In this document: piece by piece, positions 17,644-26,456 of the stretch
Layout of the letters: every line of letters starts with the position of its first letter
Numbering within the stretch: the first letter of the stretch is position 1
DNA from: Alcanivorax sp. REN37
Lineage (GTDB): Bacteria > Pseudomonadota > Gammaproteobacteria > Pseudomonadales > Alcanivoracaceae
DNA: 64,000 nt
Direction: 5' to 3'
Assembly (NCBI RefSeq): GCF_041102775.1
Contig: NZ_JBGCUO010000003.1
Location: 53,623-117,622 of the forward strand
Translations under genes and position numbers: made by a program
Notes under the pieces: generated by a model
The model's database searches: none
What the model was told of the DNA's origin: nothing
The model's input: the letters and a program-made list of their open reading frames with translations, nothing else

Positions 17644-19152
17644 GTGAGTCAGTCCGGCCACCGCCGTCCCAGTCTCTGGCGCCGTCTCGGCACCCGCGCC
17701 CGTGCCTGGCTGCCAGACTATCTGCCGGTGGCGTGGAAGATGGCGTTGGTGTTCTCGGCACTGCTGCTCGGCGGCATGGGGGTGCTCGGCACCTGGCTGC
17801 TGAACAACCAGCTCAACGACATGCTCAATCAGAGCCAGCGCTACGGGCAGGTGATCGCCACCCAGCTCGCCTACGGCGTTAAAGAACCTCTGCTGGCGGC
17901 GGATGATTTCACCCTCAAGGTGTTACTCAACAACCTCAACAGCAGCGGCGACACGCTCGGCGCAGCGCTGTACGACCGCCACTTCAAACTCAAAGAGCGG
18001 GTCGGGCTGCTGCCCACCGACATCAACCCCGCCCAGCACGGCGACGCGCTGCAGTGGCACTACAACGACACCCCGCTGACCACCTATTTCGCCACCATCT
18101 CTGTGGAGGGCCATGTGGCCGGTTATGCAGCGGTGTCGCTGTCGCGCGCCGGCATCGTGGCGGCCCAACGCGATGCGCGGCGGGCGATGGTGATGGCCAC
18201 CGCGCTGATGGGTTTGATCACGGTGCTGATGTCGGTGCTGCTCAGCTGGCGCATCGTCAAACCACTGCGGGCATTAGTGGCGGCCACCTCCGCCATGCGC
18301 GCCGGCAAGCTCGATGTGCACCTGCACAATCAGAGCAACGATGAAATCGGCCAACTGATTTCTGCCTACAACAGCATGGCGCGCGGGCTGCTGGAAAAAA
18401 GCCAAGTGGAGCGAGTGTTATCACGCTTCGTCAGCCCCCGGGTAGCGGCGCAGATGATGGCGGATCTCGGCGAGGTCCAGCTCGGCGGCCGCGAGGTGGT
18501 GGCCACGGCGCTGTTTGCCGACATCGCCGGCTTCACCCGGCTATCGGAACGCTTGGCACCGGAAGCGGTGGCGGAAATGCTCAACTGTTATTTCAATGCC
18601 ATCAGCTGCGCAGCAGATTTCTACAAGGGCACCATCGACAAGTACATGGGCGACTGCGCCATGCTGGTGTTCGGGGTGCCGGAAGCCGACGAGGAGCACC
18701 AGTACCATGCACTGTGCTGCGCGGTGATGATTCAGCGGCTGATCACCTTGATCAACGTCGAACGCCAGAAGCGAGGACTGGTCACGGCGCGCTTCCGTAT
18801 TGGCCTCAACTGTGGCCCGATGTTGGCCGGCAACCTCGGCTCTCAGGAACGCATGCAGTACACCGTGGTCGGCGATGCGGTAAATCTCGCCTCGCGCCTG
18901 TGCAGCATGGCCGAAGCCGGCGAGATCATCGTGCCGGATGCCCTGGTGCAGGACACCAATGTTGCCTCGCGCACCCGCTGCAGCCTTGCCGGCTCGGTGC
19001 CAGTGCGCGGCAAGAGCACGGCGGTGGTCACCCACCGTGTGGACGGTGTGCACGGCAGCAGCGAAAACCAGATGACCCAGCGCATCACCCAATTCTTTCT
19101 CGAGCAGGGCCCTCCGCCACCGGCGCAGCGGCCCCCCTTGCGCAGCGTGTAA
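17644..19152 (+). CDS. Membrane-bound class III adenylate/guanylate cyclase with HAMP domain
   Basis: 502 residues from the GTG at 17644 (GAGGA 9 bases upstream). A TTG at 17617 would add 9 residues. Two membrane helices (about residues 30-52 and 180-202) flank a periplasmic sensor region. A HAMP domain follows (WRIVKPLRALVAATSAMRAGKLDV, about 203-255), then the cyclase catalytic domain. The metal-binding aspartates are D293 (FADIAGFTRLSE) and D337 (DKYMGDCAML). The VVGDAVNLASRL segment supplies the substrate-specifying Asp and the catalytic Asn/Arg, so the enzyme looks active and most like adenylate cyclases. A short C-terminal tail is Pro-rich. It is followed 14 bp later by a lipoprotein gene, probably in the same unit. 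Confidence 0.9.
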   Translation: MSQSGHRRPSLWRRLGTRARAWLPDYLPVAWKMALVFSALLLGGMGVLGTWLLNNQLNDMLNQSQRYGQVIATQLAYGVKEPLLAADDFTLKVLLNNLNSSGDTLGAALYDRHFKLKERVGLLPTDINPAQHGDALQWHYNDTPLTTYFATISVEGHVAGYAAVSLSRAGIVAAQRDARRAMVMATALMGLITVLMSVLLSWRIVKPLRALVAATSAMRAGKLDVHLHNQSNDEIGQLISAYNSMARGLLEKSQVERVLSRFVSPRVAAQMMADLGEVQLGGREVVATALFADIAGFTRLSERLAPEAVAEMLNCYFNAISCAADFYKGTIDKYMGDCAMLVFGVPEADEEHQYHALCCAVMIQRLITLINVERQKRGLVTARFRIGLNCGPMLAGNLGSQERMQYTVVGDAVNLASRLCSMAEAGEIIVPDALVQDTNVASRTRCSLAGSVPVRGKSTAVVTHRVDGVHGSSENQMTQRITQFFLEQGPPPPAQRPPLRSV

Positions 19153-19166
19153 ACCAAGGAGTTTCA

Positions 19167-20195
19167 ATGCGGCGTATCACCCTGTCTGCACTGGCCATGG
19201 CGGCCATGCTGTCCGCGGCCGGCTGCCAGGTGCTCACCGCCGACGGCCGCGCCACACGCGCGTTCGAGCGCGCCGAAGCCAGCGGCGACCTGGTGCAAGC
19301 CCACGACCTGGCCAGCCGCCGTCGCGACCAGAGCGCGCTGTGGCTGGAACGCGACGCCAGCGTCGAACAACGCATCTCACAGCTGGAGCGGAACGCGCTG
19401 CAGGCCGCCGCGGACGCCGCAGCGCTCAATAACTGGCACCAAGCGCTCGACAGCCTCGACCAAGCGCTGCAGCAGTGGCCAAGCAGCAACCGTCTGAAAG
19501 CCGAGCGCGCACGGTTGGCGCAACAGGAGCGGGAACGGCTCGATCCGGTGCGCAGCCGCGTTTACATCGCCGAAGCGGAGTGGTTTGCCCAGCAGGACAG
19601 CCGACTGCGCGAACTGGCGCTGGCCTCCGACCCCACCACTCGCTCGGAAGTGGCGGCCCTGCTCGCGCGTCAAACTTATGTGGTCGAACGACTGCTGGCA
19701 CTGGGCGATGAGTTTGCTGGACTGGGCCAGTGGTTGGCCGCGCGCAATGCACTGCAAGCCGCTGCCCGGCTCGATCACAGCCTGGAGCGCCACCCCTTGC
19801 TGGAGCAGGCCCGCCAGCGGTTACAGCAGGCGCAGCAATCCAGTCAGCGCCAGCGCGGCCAGGCCTTGGTGGAGCAAGCCCGCTCACGCATTGCCCGCTT
19901 CCAGAACAGCCAAGACGTGGCCGACTGGGTCGCGGCCAAGCAATTTATCCGCGACGCCAACGCTGGCGAACTGCTGAGCGCCGAAGCCGACACCCTGCGC
20001 ATGCTTGGACAAACCCGCTTCGACCGCGATCTAGCCACTGGTGATGCGCTCTATGCCCGCGGCGAATACCAACGCGCCTACCACATCTGGCTCGGCATCC
20101 AGCCGCTCAACGCGGAGCACGAGGGGCTGCAGAACCGTTTGACGCGCACCCGCCAAGTGCTCGACTCCTTACAGGAGTTGCGCAACCAGCGTTGA
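19167..20195 (+). CDS. Lipoprotein with tetratricopeptide-like helical repeats
   Basis: 342 residues from ATG 19167 with AAGGAG (19156-19161) 5 bases upstream. The signal peptide MRRITLSALAMAAMLSAAGC gives a lipobox with Cys20. The mature part is all-helical, rich in Gln, Ala, Arg and Leu, with repeated NNWHQALDSLDQALQQWP, LGQWLAARNALQAAARLDH and YARGEYQRAYHIWLGIQPLN units resembling TPR helices, so it is probably a periplasmic scaffold. It follows the cyclase by 14 bp, which suggests a working pair. Function is unknown. It ends in a bidirectional terminator shared with gspD. Confidence 0.8.
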   Translation: MRRITLSALAMAAMLSAAGCQVLTADGRATRAFERAEASGDLVQAHDLASRRRDQSALWLERDASVEQRISQLERNALQAAADAAALNNWHQALDSLDQALQQWPSSNRLKAERARLAQQERERLDPVRSRVYIAEAEWFAQQDSRLRELALASDPTTRSEVAALLARQTYVVERLLALGDEFAGLGQWLAARNALQAAARLDHSLERHPLLEQARQRLQQAQQSSQRQRGQALVEQARSRIARFQNSQDVADWVAAKQFIRDANAGELLSAEADTLRMLGQTRFDRDLATGDALYARGEYQRAYHIWLGIQPLNAEHEGLQNRLTRTRQVLDSLQELRNQR

Positions 20196-20204
20196 CAGAC
20201 TCTG

Positions 20205-20243
20205 CCCATGAAAAAGCCCGCATTAAGCGGGCTTTTTCATGGG
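20205..20243. terminator. Bidirectional terminator between the lipoprotein gene and gspD
   Basis: A perfect 17-bp stem (20205-20221 with 20227-20243) and a 5-nt loop, with an A-tract on one arm and a T-tract on the other, lie between convergent genes. It should terminate in both directions. Confidence 0.92.
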
Positions 20244-20260
20244 TCAAACGCAAACGCACG

Positions 20261-22330
20261 TCAGCGTGAGGCACGATCCGCCAGCGGCACGGCTTCCAGC
20301 GATCGGCCGCGCTCCAGATACTCGCGCAGCTCCGCTGGCACATCGGTGCGACCGGTAAACAGCGTTTCCACATCCTTCGGCAGTGGCTGGCTGACCACCC
20401 GCTCCAACTCGCCACGCCGGTTCACACTGAATTGCAGTGCGGTGATGCCCATGTAGCGCTCGCGGGTGAGCGCCACCAAGCGGCCACTGTCCTGCAAAAT
20501 GGTGGGGCGCAGGAACACAATCAGGTTGCGCTTTTCCACTTTGTCGCTGGTGGAACGGAACAGCGCGCCCAGCAGTGGGATATCGCCTAGCAACGGCACC
20601 TTGCTGGTCACCCGGCGTACGTCGTCCTGAATCAAACCGCCCAGCACGATGGTCTGGCCGTCATCCGCCAACACTGTGGTCTTGATTGAGCGCTTGTTGG
20701 TGATCAAGTCGACCGAGTTCACGCCATCCACCGACGCCTGCACTGACGACGCTTCTTGCTCCAACTGCAACTTCACGGTGCCATCACCCGCCAGCGTCGG
20801 CGTTACCGTCAGGGTGATACCCACGTCTTCCCGCTGGATGGTCTGGAACGGGTTGTTGATACCAGAGCCGGTGTTGGTGCTGGTGCCGGTCACAAACGGC
20901 ACGTTCTGGCCGACGATGAAGGTCGCTTCTTGGTTGTCCAGCGTCAGGATGCTGGGCGTGGACAGCAGGTTCACATTACTGCTGGTAGCCAGTGCCGTCA
21001 GCAGCCCGCCCCAACGCAGGTTGCCCTTAGAATCGGTTTCACCGCCGCCAATCACCGCGCCACTGGGCAGCGTGGTGGTAACACTTCCCGACACCGCATA
21101 ACCGAGAATATCGTTGAGCGACAGGCCAGCATCATTGAAGTTGGAGCCGCCCACCATCGAGTTGGAACCACCCACTGCCCACTGCACCGCCAGGTCTAGG
21201 CCTTTGTTGCCGGACACTTCCACAATTGCCGCTTCGATCAGCACCTGCGCGCGGCGCACGTCGAGCTGGCGCACTACACTGGCCAGATCGTCCATCATCG
21301 CCGGCTCAGCCCGGATCACCAGCGCGTTGAGCGAAGTGTCAGCCTGGATCGACACATTGGAGTTGGGGTTGGCCGTGGCCTTGTCGCTGCCCTCCGCCTT
21401 CACGGTGGCGTCGGCAAAGTTGTTGAGCAATTCTGCCAGCGCTTCGGCGTCGGCGTAGTTCAGCCGCAGTACCTGCGCCGAGCCGGTGCGCGACGGCGGC
21501 ACATCCAAATCACGCACCAGTTCCGCCACCCGGCGGCGCATCACGCTGTCACCCTTGATGATCAGGCGGTTCGTGCGTTCATCAGCAATCACGCTAATGC
21601 GGCCTTCGCGCGGCGCACCTCGGCGGGCGGCGGCACCCTGCGCCGGCGCCTGCTGCGGCGTCAGCGTTTCAATCAGCTTCACCACGTCACCCACCCAGGC
21701 GTTACGCAGCGGGATGATCTGGATTTCTTCAGCTTCGGAACCATCGAGGTGGGAAATGATGGCTTCCATGCGACGAATGTTGTCGGCGTGATCGCTGATG
21801 ATCAGCGCGTTGGCGGAACTCACCGCCGCCAAATGGCCGTACTGCGGCACCAGCGGTCGCAGTACCGGCACCAGCTCTTCCGCCGGCGAGTTGTCGATGC
21901 TGATCACTCGCGTGATCAGCTCCTCACCGCTGATATTGGCGTCTTGGTTTAACGGCAGGCTGCCCTGTTTAGCGGTGGTGTTCGGCACGATCTTGATGAT
22001 CTCACCGGACGGCACCGCCGCGTAACCGTGCACCTGTAGCACCGCTAGGAACAGCTCATAGACCTCGGACGAGGTCAGCTGCTGGCGCGAAATCACCGTC
22101 ACATCGCGGGCCCGCACGCGCGGGTCAACGACAAAATTCTTGCCGGTCATGTCGGCCACCTGGCCGACAAATGCCTGAATGTCAGCGTTGCGGATGTTCA
22201 CCGTCCAGGTTTTTTCCGCATTGTCACTGACCACCGGCGTTGCCGGATTCTGCGCCTGCACCGGCAGTGCCAGTGTCAGCGCACCGGCTGCACAGCAAAG
22301 AACGGCCAAACTGGTATGGATGACTTTCAT
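20261..22330 (-). CDS. gspD: Type II secretion outer-membrane secretin GspD
   Basis: 689 residues. The N-terminal signal peptide (ALTLALPVQAQN, cleaved near residue 26) leads to an N0 domain (WTVNIRNADIQAFVGQVADMTG) and three KH-like N1-N3 domains with the ELVPVLRPLVPQYGHL and ANALIISDHADNIRRM motifs. The C-terminal secretin barrel has NLLSTPSILTLDNQEATFIVGQNVPFVTG and IVLGGLIQDDVRRVTSKVPLLGDIPLLGALFR. It forms the outer-membrane channel through which folded proteins leave the periplasm. It follows gspC by 17 bp. The other core genes (E-M) are not in this window. A short C-terminal tail after the barrel may carry a pilotin-binding region. Confidence 0.96.
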   Translation of the reverse strand: MKVIHTSLAVLCCAAGALTLALPVQAQNPATPVVSDNAEKTWTVNIRNADIQAFVGQVADMTGKNFVVDPRVRARDVTVISRQQLTSSEVYELFLAVLQVHGYAAVPSGEIIKIVPNTTAKQGSLPLNQDANISGEELITRVISIDNSPAEELVPVLRPLVPQYGHLAAVSSANALIISDHADNIRRMEAIISHLDGSEAEEIQIIPLRNAWVGDVVKLIETLTPQQAPAQGAAARRGAPREGRISVIADERTNRLIIKGDSVMRRRVAELVRDLDVPPSRTGSAQVLRLNYADAEALAELLNNFADATVKAEGSDKATANPNSNVSIQADTSLNALVIRAEPAMMDDLASVVRQLDVRRAQVLIEAAIVEVSGNKGLDLAVQWAVGGSNSMVGGSNFNDAGLSLNDILGYAVSGSVTTTLPSGAVIGGGETDSKGNLRWGGLLTALATSSNVNLLSTPSILTLDNQEATFIVGQNVPFVTGTSTNTGSGINNPFQTIQREDVGITLTVTPTLAGDGTVKLQLEQEASSVQASVDGVNSVDLITNKRSIKTTVLADDGQTIVLGGLIQDDVRRVTSKVPLLGDIPLLGALFRSTSDKVEKRNLIVFLRPTILQDSGRLVALTRERYMGITALQFSVNRRGELERVVSQPLPKDVETLFTGRTDVPAELREYLERGRSLEAVPLADRASR

Positions 22331-22347
22331 GGGTCTTCGCCTTCAGC

Positions 22348-23211
22348 TCAGGGCGGATAGTTGACGGTGAAGCGCCGTGAGCCGCGCTGCACTTCGATGG
22401 AAGCGGACCCGGCTGCCATGGCGTCCTGCATGGCATTCAAGTCCCCCTGCTCTTCACCCAGGGCATGCCCGTTAACGGTGAGAATCTGGTCGCCAGGGCG
22501 CAGGCCGACGCTGGCCAGCACCGACGCCGAAGCACTGGGCTGGATGCGGTACCCTTCCGCCGCCCCTTCAGTGACCGGCTCAAGGCCCAGTTGTTCGATG
22601 ATCATGGCGCGTTGCTGAGCCGGGTCACCATCCGGCACGGTGTTTTCCGCCGTGGCCGGTGGGGCAGGGTCCGGCGCCCGTGACGGGGTGCGACCCGCCA
22701 CCACACCGGCGCCGAGCGTCAGCTCTTTCAGCCGCAGCGCTTCCAGCCGCCCCTGGCGGCGCAGGATCACGCGGTCGCCCAGCACTTCGTTGAGTTCAGC
22801 GTTGCCGGGGATTTTGTCGCCGGGCCGATACAGCATCGCGTCGCGGCCCTGCTCAGCAATGATGGCGCTGGCGCGCGCCGGATCGGAATGCATGAACAGG
22901 CCCACCAACTCTAGCCGCAGGCTGGTATCGGGGGCGTCCACCACGCGTTGCTCCGGGGCTTCCGGGGGCACGCCGAAGAAGCGCCAAGCTTCTACCTGGG
23001 TCAGCGCCAGCGAACCCAGATCGCGTTGCGCTACTGCTTGCAGCCGGCGCTGGGACGGGTCGGCATCCGGCACGTCCTGTGGCCCGGAGAATGCCAGCCA
23101 GAACGTGTTCACCAGCACCGACGCCAACCAGACCGTGAGCAGCACGGCCAGCAGCACGCGTGCCAACGCCGCCAAGCGTTCAATGTGGGGAGGTTGAAGA
23201 TTAAGGATCAT
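22348..23211 (-). CDS. gspC: Type II secretion inner-membrane protein GspC
   Basis: 287 residues: a short cytoplasmic N-terminus, one membrane helix (about 16-40), the periplasmic homology region (LVGLFMHSDPARASAIIAEQGRDAMLYRPGDK, about 100-135) that binds the N0 domain of GspD, a Pro/Ala-rich linker, and a C-terminal PDZ domain with LRPGDQILTVNGHAL. It couples the inner-membrane platform to the secretin and is thought to help select substrates. It sits directly before gspD, the standard order. The candidate promoter at 23259-23287 lies about 50 bp upstream. Confidence 0.93.
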   Translation of the reverse strand: MILNLQPPHIERLAALARVLLAVLLTVWLASVLVNTFWLAFSGPQDVPDADPSQRRLQAVAQRDLGSLALTQVEAWRFFGVPPEAPEQRVVDAPDTSLRLELVGLFMHSDPARASAIIAEQGRDAMLYRPGDKIPGNAELNEVLGDRVILRRQGRLEALRLKELTLGAGVVAGRTPSRAPDPAPPATAENTVPDGDPAQQRAMIIEQLGLEPVTEGAAEGYRIQPSASASVLASVGLRPGDQILTVNGHALGEEQGDLNAMQDAMAAGSASIEVQRGSRRFTVNYPP

Positions 23212-23258
23212 GCACTGTCCCGACTGCCTGCTTCACCCAGGTTCTGGCCTGGATGCTC

Positions 23259-23287
23259 ATTATTATTGCCAGATGTTCCAATGTCGT
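23259..23287 (-). promoter_or_regulatory. Candidate promoter for gspC-gspD
   Basis: On the minus strand: -35 ACGACA (23282-23287), a 17-bp spacer and -10 AATAAT (23259-23264). The -10 matches five of six bases and the -35 four of six. The 171-bp gap after gspN makes an internal promoter plausible. Confidence 0.4.
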
Positions 23288-23382
23288 GACGGCTGGGGAC
23301 AAAAAAACGCAACCTGCGCGCTCCCTGCGCCGCTTCCCTGCACTGCTATGAGCCTGAACCGCCTAGCAAGTTCATCGGCGGC

Positions 23383-24105
23383 TCAAGACTGCCCGCCAGA
23401 CGGTACCAGAGGTTGGCTGACTTCGAATACCACATCCTCATCGCTGCCGCCTTGGCTGACCCCCAGCAAACGGGGCCAGACGCGGTAAACCCGCACCTGT
23501 GCCAAGCCATCCTTAACTTGGGCATCGGCGACGGTGGCACCATCCGGGGCGGTGGTAACCATACGCGCCACCTCGCCTTCGTTGAACAACCGAGCTTCCA
23601 GCGGCGGCGCTTCGGCGCCTCCCCCCTGCCAACGCACCGAGCCACCACCGTAATGGAGGACCCCGTCCACCTGCAACAGACCCGAGCGCTGCCAACTCAC
23701 CCGTGACAGCAGACCGAGCACCTCGCCTTCAGCCTGGCCCACTCCAAGGCCGCGCGACAATGGCGCCAGCGCCACGTCAACGCGCACCTCTTCCAGTGTC
23801 ACTCGGCTCGGCGTGCCAGTCGCCCAACCACGCAGGCTGCCGGCAGCGCTAGTCAGCACCAGGTTGGCGCCAGGCCGCAACCCGCGCCAAGCCAGCGCCC
23901 ACCCGAAGTGACCCTGCTGATCCGCCCAAGCCCACTGCGCCTTGCCGTCCCAGATGCGGCCTTGAACCCGCTCGAGCTGCAGTGGTTGGCCATCGATCTG
24001 CACGCCGTCGAGCTGTGCTAAAACCGGCGCCGCCGGCAACCGCCACAGACCGAACACCAGCAGCGACACCACAAACACCAGGATCAGGATCCGTGCGCGG
24101 GGCAT
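23383..24105 (-). CDS. gspN: Type II secretion protein GspN
   Basis: 240 residues from ATG 24105 (GGAG 8 bases upstream; an ATG two codons earlier is too close to it). An N-terminal membrane helix (ILILVFVVSLLVFGLWRLPA) is followed by a periplasmic beta-rich domain. The GRIWDGKAQWAW strand, the ...LSRVSWQRSGLLQVDGVLHY region and the adjacency to gspC/gspD fit the GspN family, an accessory component of variable occurrence whose role in the machinery is unclear. The order gspN-gspC-gspD resembles that in some xanthomonads and marine gammaproteobacteria. It starts 14 bp after ssb on the same strand, so transcription may begin upstream of ssb. Confidence 0.8.
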   Translation of the reverse strand: MPRARILILVFVVSLLVFGLWRLPAAPVLAQLDGVQIDGQPLQLERVQGRIWDGKAQWAWADQQGHFGWALAWRGLRPGANLVLTSAAGSLRGWATGTPSRVTLEEVRVDVALAPLSRGLGVGQAEGEVLGLLSRVSWQRSGLLQVDGVLHYGGGSVRWQGGGAEAPPLEARLFNEGEVARMVTTAPDGATVADAQVKDGLAQVRVYRVWPRLLGVSQGGSDEDVVFEVSQPLVPSGGQS

Positions 24106-24119
24106 GGTCATCTCTCCGC

Positions 24120-24779
24120 TCAGAACGGGATATCGTCGTCGAAGTCATCCACCGGTGCAGAGAAACCGCCACGGTTGCCGTTGCCACCCTGCTGCTGACC
24201 AGACTGCTGTTGGCCACCACGGTTCTGATTGGCTTGGCCCTGACCGCCGCCGAAGCCGCCGCCTTGGTTGCCACCGAAACCACCGCCCTGCTGAGCGCCA
24301 CCTGGGTTGCCGCCGAAACCGCCACCCTGATTGCCGCCAAAGCCACCACCTTGGTTGCCACCGAAGCCGCCGGCATCAGCGCCGCCATAACCGCCTTGGT
24401 TCTGACCGCCGCCCTGGCCGCCAAAGCCGCCACCGCCGTCACCGCGGCCGTCCAGCATCTGCATTTCGCTGGCAACGATCTCGGTGGTGTAGCGGTCTTG
24501 GCCATCTTGCCCCTGCCACTTGCGGGTGCGCAGTGAGCCTTCGATGTACACCTTGCTGCCTTTCTTCAGGTACTCACCGGCGATCTCGGCCAAGCGATTG
24601 AAGAACACCACCCGGTGCCATTCGGTACGCTCCTGCATCTGCCCGCTATTCTTGTCCTTCCAGCTTTCACTGGTGGCCAAGCTCACGTTGGTGACAGCAC
24701 CCCCGCTGGGCATGAAGCGGGTTTCCGGGTCCTGGCCCAGGTTACCGATCAGGATCACTTTGTTGATGCCACGTGCCAT
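24120..24779 (-). CDS. ssb: Single-stranded DNA-binding protein SSB
   Basis: 219 residues. The N-terminal OB fold ([21 protein letters not shown]..., about 1-112) forms tetramers that coat single-stranded DNA. A long Gly/Gln/Asn linker (about 113-205) contains several [12 protein letters not shown] units. The conserved acidic tip ends DFDDDIPF and recruits replication and repair partners. The linker is longer and more repetitive than in E. coli (total 178 aa there). It sits 19 bp downstream of the YajR-like gene on the minus strand and is followed by gspN after 14 bp. The uvrA-ssb neighbourhood is conserved in gammaproteobacteria, although here uvrA is not directly adjacent. Confidence 0.97.
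   Translation of the reverse strand: MARGINKVILIGNLGQDPETRFMPSGGAVTNVSLATSESWKDKNSGQMQERTEWHRVVFFNRLAEIAGEYLKKGSKVYIEGSLRTRKWQGQDGQDRYTTEIVASEMQMLDGRGDGGGGFGGQGGGQNQGGYGGADAGGFGGNQGGGFGGNQGGGFGGNPGGAQQGGGFGGNQGGGFGGGQGQANQNRGGQQQSGQQQGGNGNRGGFSAPVDDFDDDIPF
24198..24440 (-). repeat. Gly-rich in-frame repeats in the ssb linker
   Basis: Tandem imperfect copies of a roughly 24-bp unit encode GFGGNQGG, with variants GFGGNPGG and GFGGGQGQ, inside the ssb linker. Copy number could vary between strains by replication slippage. Confidence 0.7.
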
Positions 24780-24798
24780 CGCTACTTACTCCATCGGG

Positions 24799-26166
24799 TC
24801 AGTTCAGTTGTGCGGCCGCAGCGTCGAGCGCGGCCTCGTCAATTTCTGCCGGGTCAATCTTGATCATCGCCACCCCGGACTCGGCGAACACCACTGCTTC
24901 CAGCACCCCGGGCACCGCCAGCACCCGTTCGCTCCAGCCAGCCAGCGCAGCCGCTGGCGGCAATGGCAGTGAGCGGCTTTCCAGCCGTCGCAGCGGTGGC
25001 ATGGTCAATGCCGCCAGCAGCCACGGTACTAACAGCATCGCAGCGGCCCAGAATACCGCGCCGGCACCTTGGTATTGCAACAGCCAACCGCCCAACGCGG
25101 CGCCAGCAAACACCCCCAAAAACTGCAAGGTGGAATACAGCCCCATGGCCGTGCCGCGGGTGCCAACCGGAGCCACCCGCCCGACCAGCGATGGCAGCAG
25201 GGCTTCCAGCAAATTGAAGCCAGCAAAGAATAGCCACAGCGCCACCGTCAGCAGCCACAGCTGTTTATGCCCGAGCGCCAGTAGCAACTGCGCTGCCAGC
25301 AGCAGCACGATCGCCACCAGCTTGGCGCCGCGTAGCCCACGCCGTTCACCACGAATCATCAGCGGCACCATCACCAGCAGGCTGGCAATGAACACCACTA
25401 GGTAGAGCACGCTGTGCTGCGCCAATGGCAATTGCTGCTGCAGTAAACCCGGCACCGTCACAAAGGTGGCCATTAGCACTGCATGCAAGATGAAAATGCC
25501 GAGATTCATGCGCGCCAATAGCGGATCGCGCACTACGCCCGCCACCCGCGTCCGCCACGGCAGCTGGGCTTCGCGGCTACGCAGTTGCGGCTCCGGCAAC
25601 CACAACAACGTCATCAATAAGCCCACCAGCGCCAGCCCGGTCGCCAGCCAAAATAGGCCCGACAGACCGAGCCAGGCGGCCAGCGCCGGGCCGATGATGA
25701 GCGCCACTATGAATGCACTGCCCACCGTCATACCGACAATGGCCATTGCGCGAGTACGCTGTTGCTCTGAGACCACATCCGCCAGCAGCGCCATGATCAC
25801 CGCTGCCACCGCGCCGGCGCCCTGCACGGCACGCCCGGCAATGACGCCATAGATACTGTCGGCACTGGCTGCGATCACACCGCCGGCGGCAAACACCAAC
25901 AGCCCCACCACCATCAGTACTCGGCGTCCGTAGCGGTCGGACAACATGCCGAACGGCACCTGGAACAATGCCTGCAGCAGGCCATAAGCACCGATCGCTA
26001 CGCCCATCAACAACGGGGTAGCGCCGTCCAGCTCAGCACCGAGCACGGTGAACACTGGCAGGATCATAAACAGCCCGAACATACGCAGACCGAAGATGGC
26101 GGCCAGGATGCCGGTGACGCGCCGCTCATTGCGGGCCAGTGCGGTGCGGGAAGCAGTATCGGGCAT
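24799..26166 (-). CDS. YajR-like major facilitator transporter with C-terminal ferredoxin-like domain
   Basis: 455 residues from ATG 26164-26166; a longer start at 26244 adds 26 non-conserved residues. Twelve hydrophobic helices include MFS signatures: GAYGLLQALFQVPFGMLSDRYGRR between helices 2 and 3, and GRAVQGAGAVAAVIMALLADV. After the last helix a roughly 65-residue soluble tail (RVLAVPGVLEAVVFAESGVAMIKIDPAEIDEAALDAAAAQL) has the beta-alpha-beta-beta-alpha-beta look of the YAM domain in E. coli YajR, which is also about 454 aa. Substrate is unknown. It precedes ssb on the minus strand. Confidence 0.82.
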   Translation of the reverse strand: MPDTASRTALARNERRVTGILAAIFGLRMFGLFMILPVFTVLGAELDGATPLLMGVAIGAYGLLQALFQVPFGMLSDRYGRRVLMVVGLLVFAAGGVIAASADSIYGVIAGRAVQGAGAVAAVIMALLADVVSEQQRTRAMAIVGMTVGSAFIVALIIGPALAAWLGLSGLFWLATGLALVGLLMTLLWLPEPQLRSREAQLPWRTRVAGVVRDPLLARMNLGIFILHAVLMATFVTVPGLLQQQLPLAQHSVLYLVVFIASLLVMVPLMIRGERRGLRGAKLVAIVLLLAAQLLLALGHKQLWLLTVALWLFFAGFNLLEALLPSLVGRVAPVGTRGTAMGLYSTLQFLGVFAGAALGGWLLQYQGAGAVFWAAAMLLVPWLLAALTMPPLRRLESRSLPLPPAAALAGWSERVLAVPGVLEAVVFAESGVAMIKIDPAEIDEAALDAAAAQLN

Positions 26167-26245
26167 GGATTCTCTGGGTCGAAAAAGCGCCGGCGGAAAG
26201 GGGCGCAGTGTAGCAGGAAAGGTATCGCGCCGGTGACCAAGCAAA

Positions 26246-26274
26246 TTGAACCCCGGCAGAACTGGTGCTAGATT
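26246..26274 (+). promoter_or_regulatory. Candidate sigma-70 promoter for the CsgD-like regulator
   Basis: -35 TTGAAC (26246-26251), a 17-bp spacer and -10 TAGATT (26269-26274). Transcription would start near 26281 and leave an untranslated leader of about 175 nt before the ATG at 26457. Confidence 0.6.
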
Positions 26275-26456
26275 GTGCGCGTCAGTTTTTCTTCGTAGCT
26301 CGCCCAGGCGCCCTTCAGGCGATTCAAGCTCCGGCGCTCCGGCACGACCGCTCCCCGACCTCGCACGGTTCGTTCCTTATCTACCCCGGTAGCGCTGCAC
26401 CTTGGCGTAGTGACTGACGAGGCCCCAGGGCATGGCTTTTACACAGGGATCGACCG

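Noticed and set aside
18714..19166. N-terminal extension of the lipoprotein frame at 19167-20195
   Set aside because: The frame is open back into the cyclase gene, but the real start is the ATG at 19167, which has AAGGAG and a signal peptide. The upstream part overlaps the cyclase in another frame.
24198..24440. Possible CRISPR-like repeats
   Set aside because: The repeats are in frame with ssb, contiguous without spacers, and encode the Gly-rich linker.
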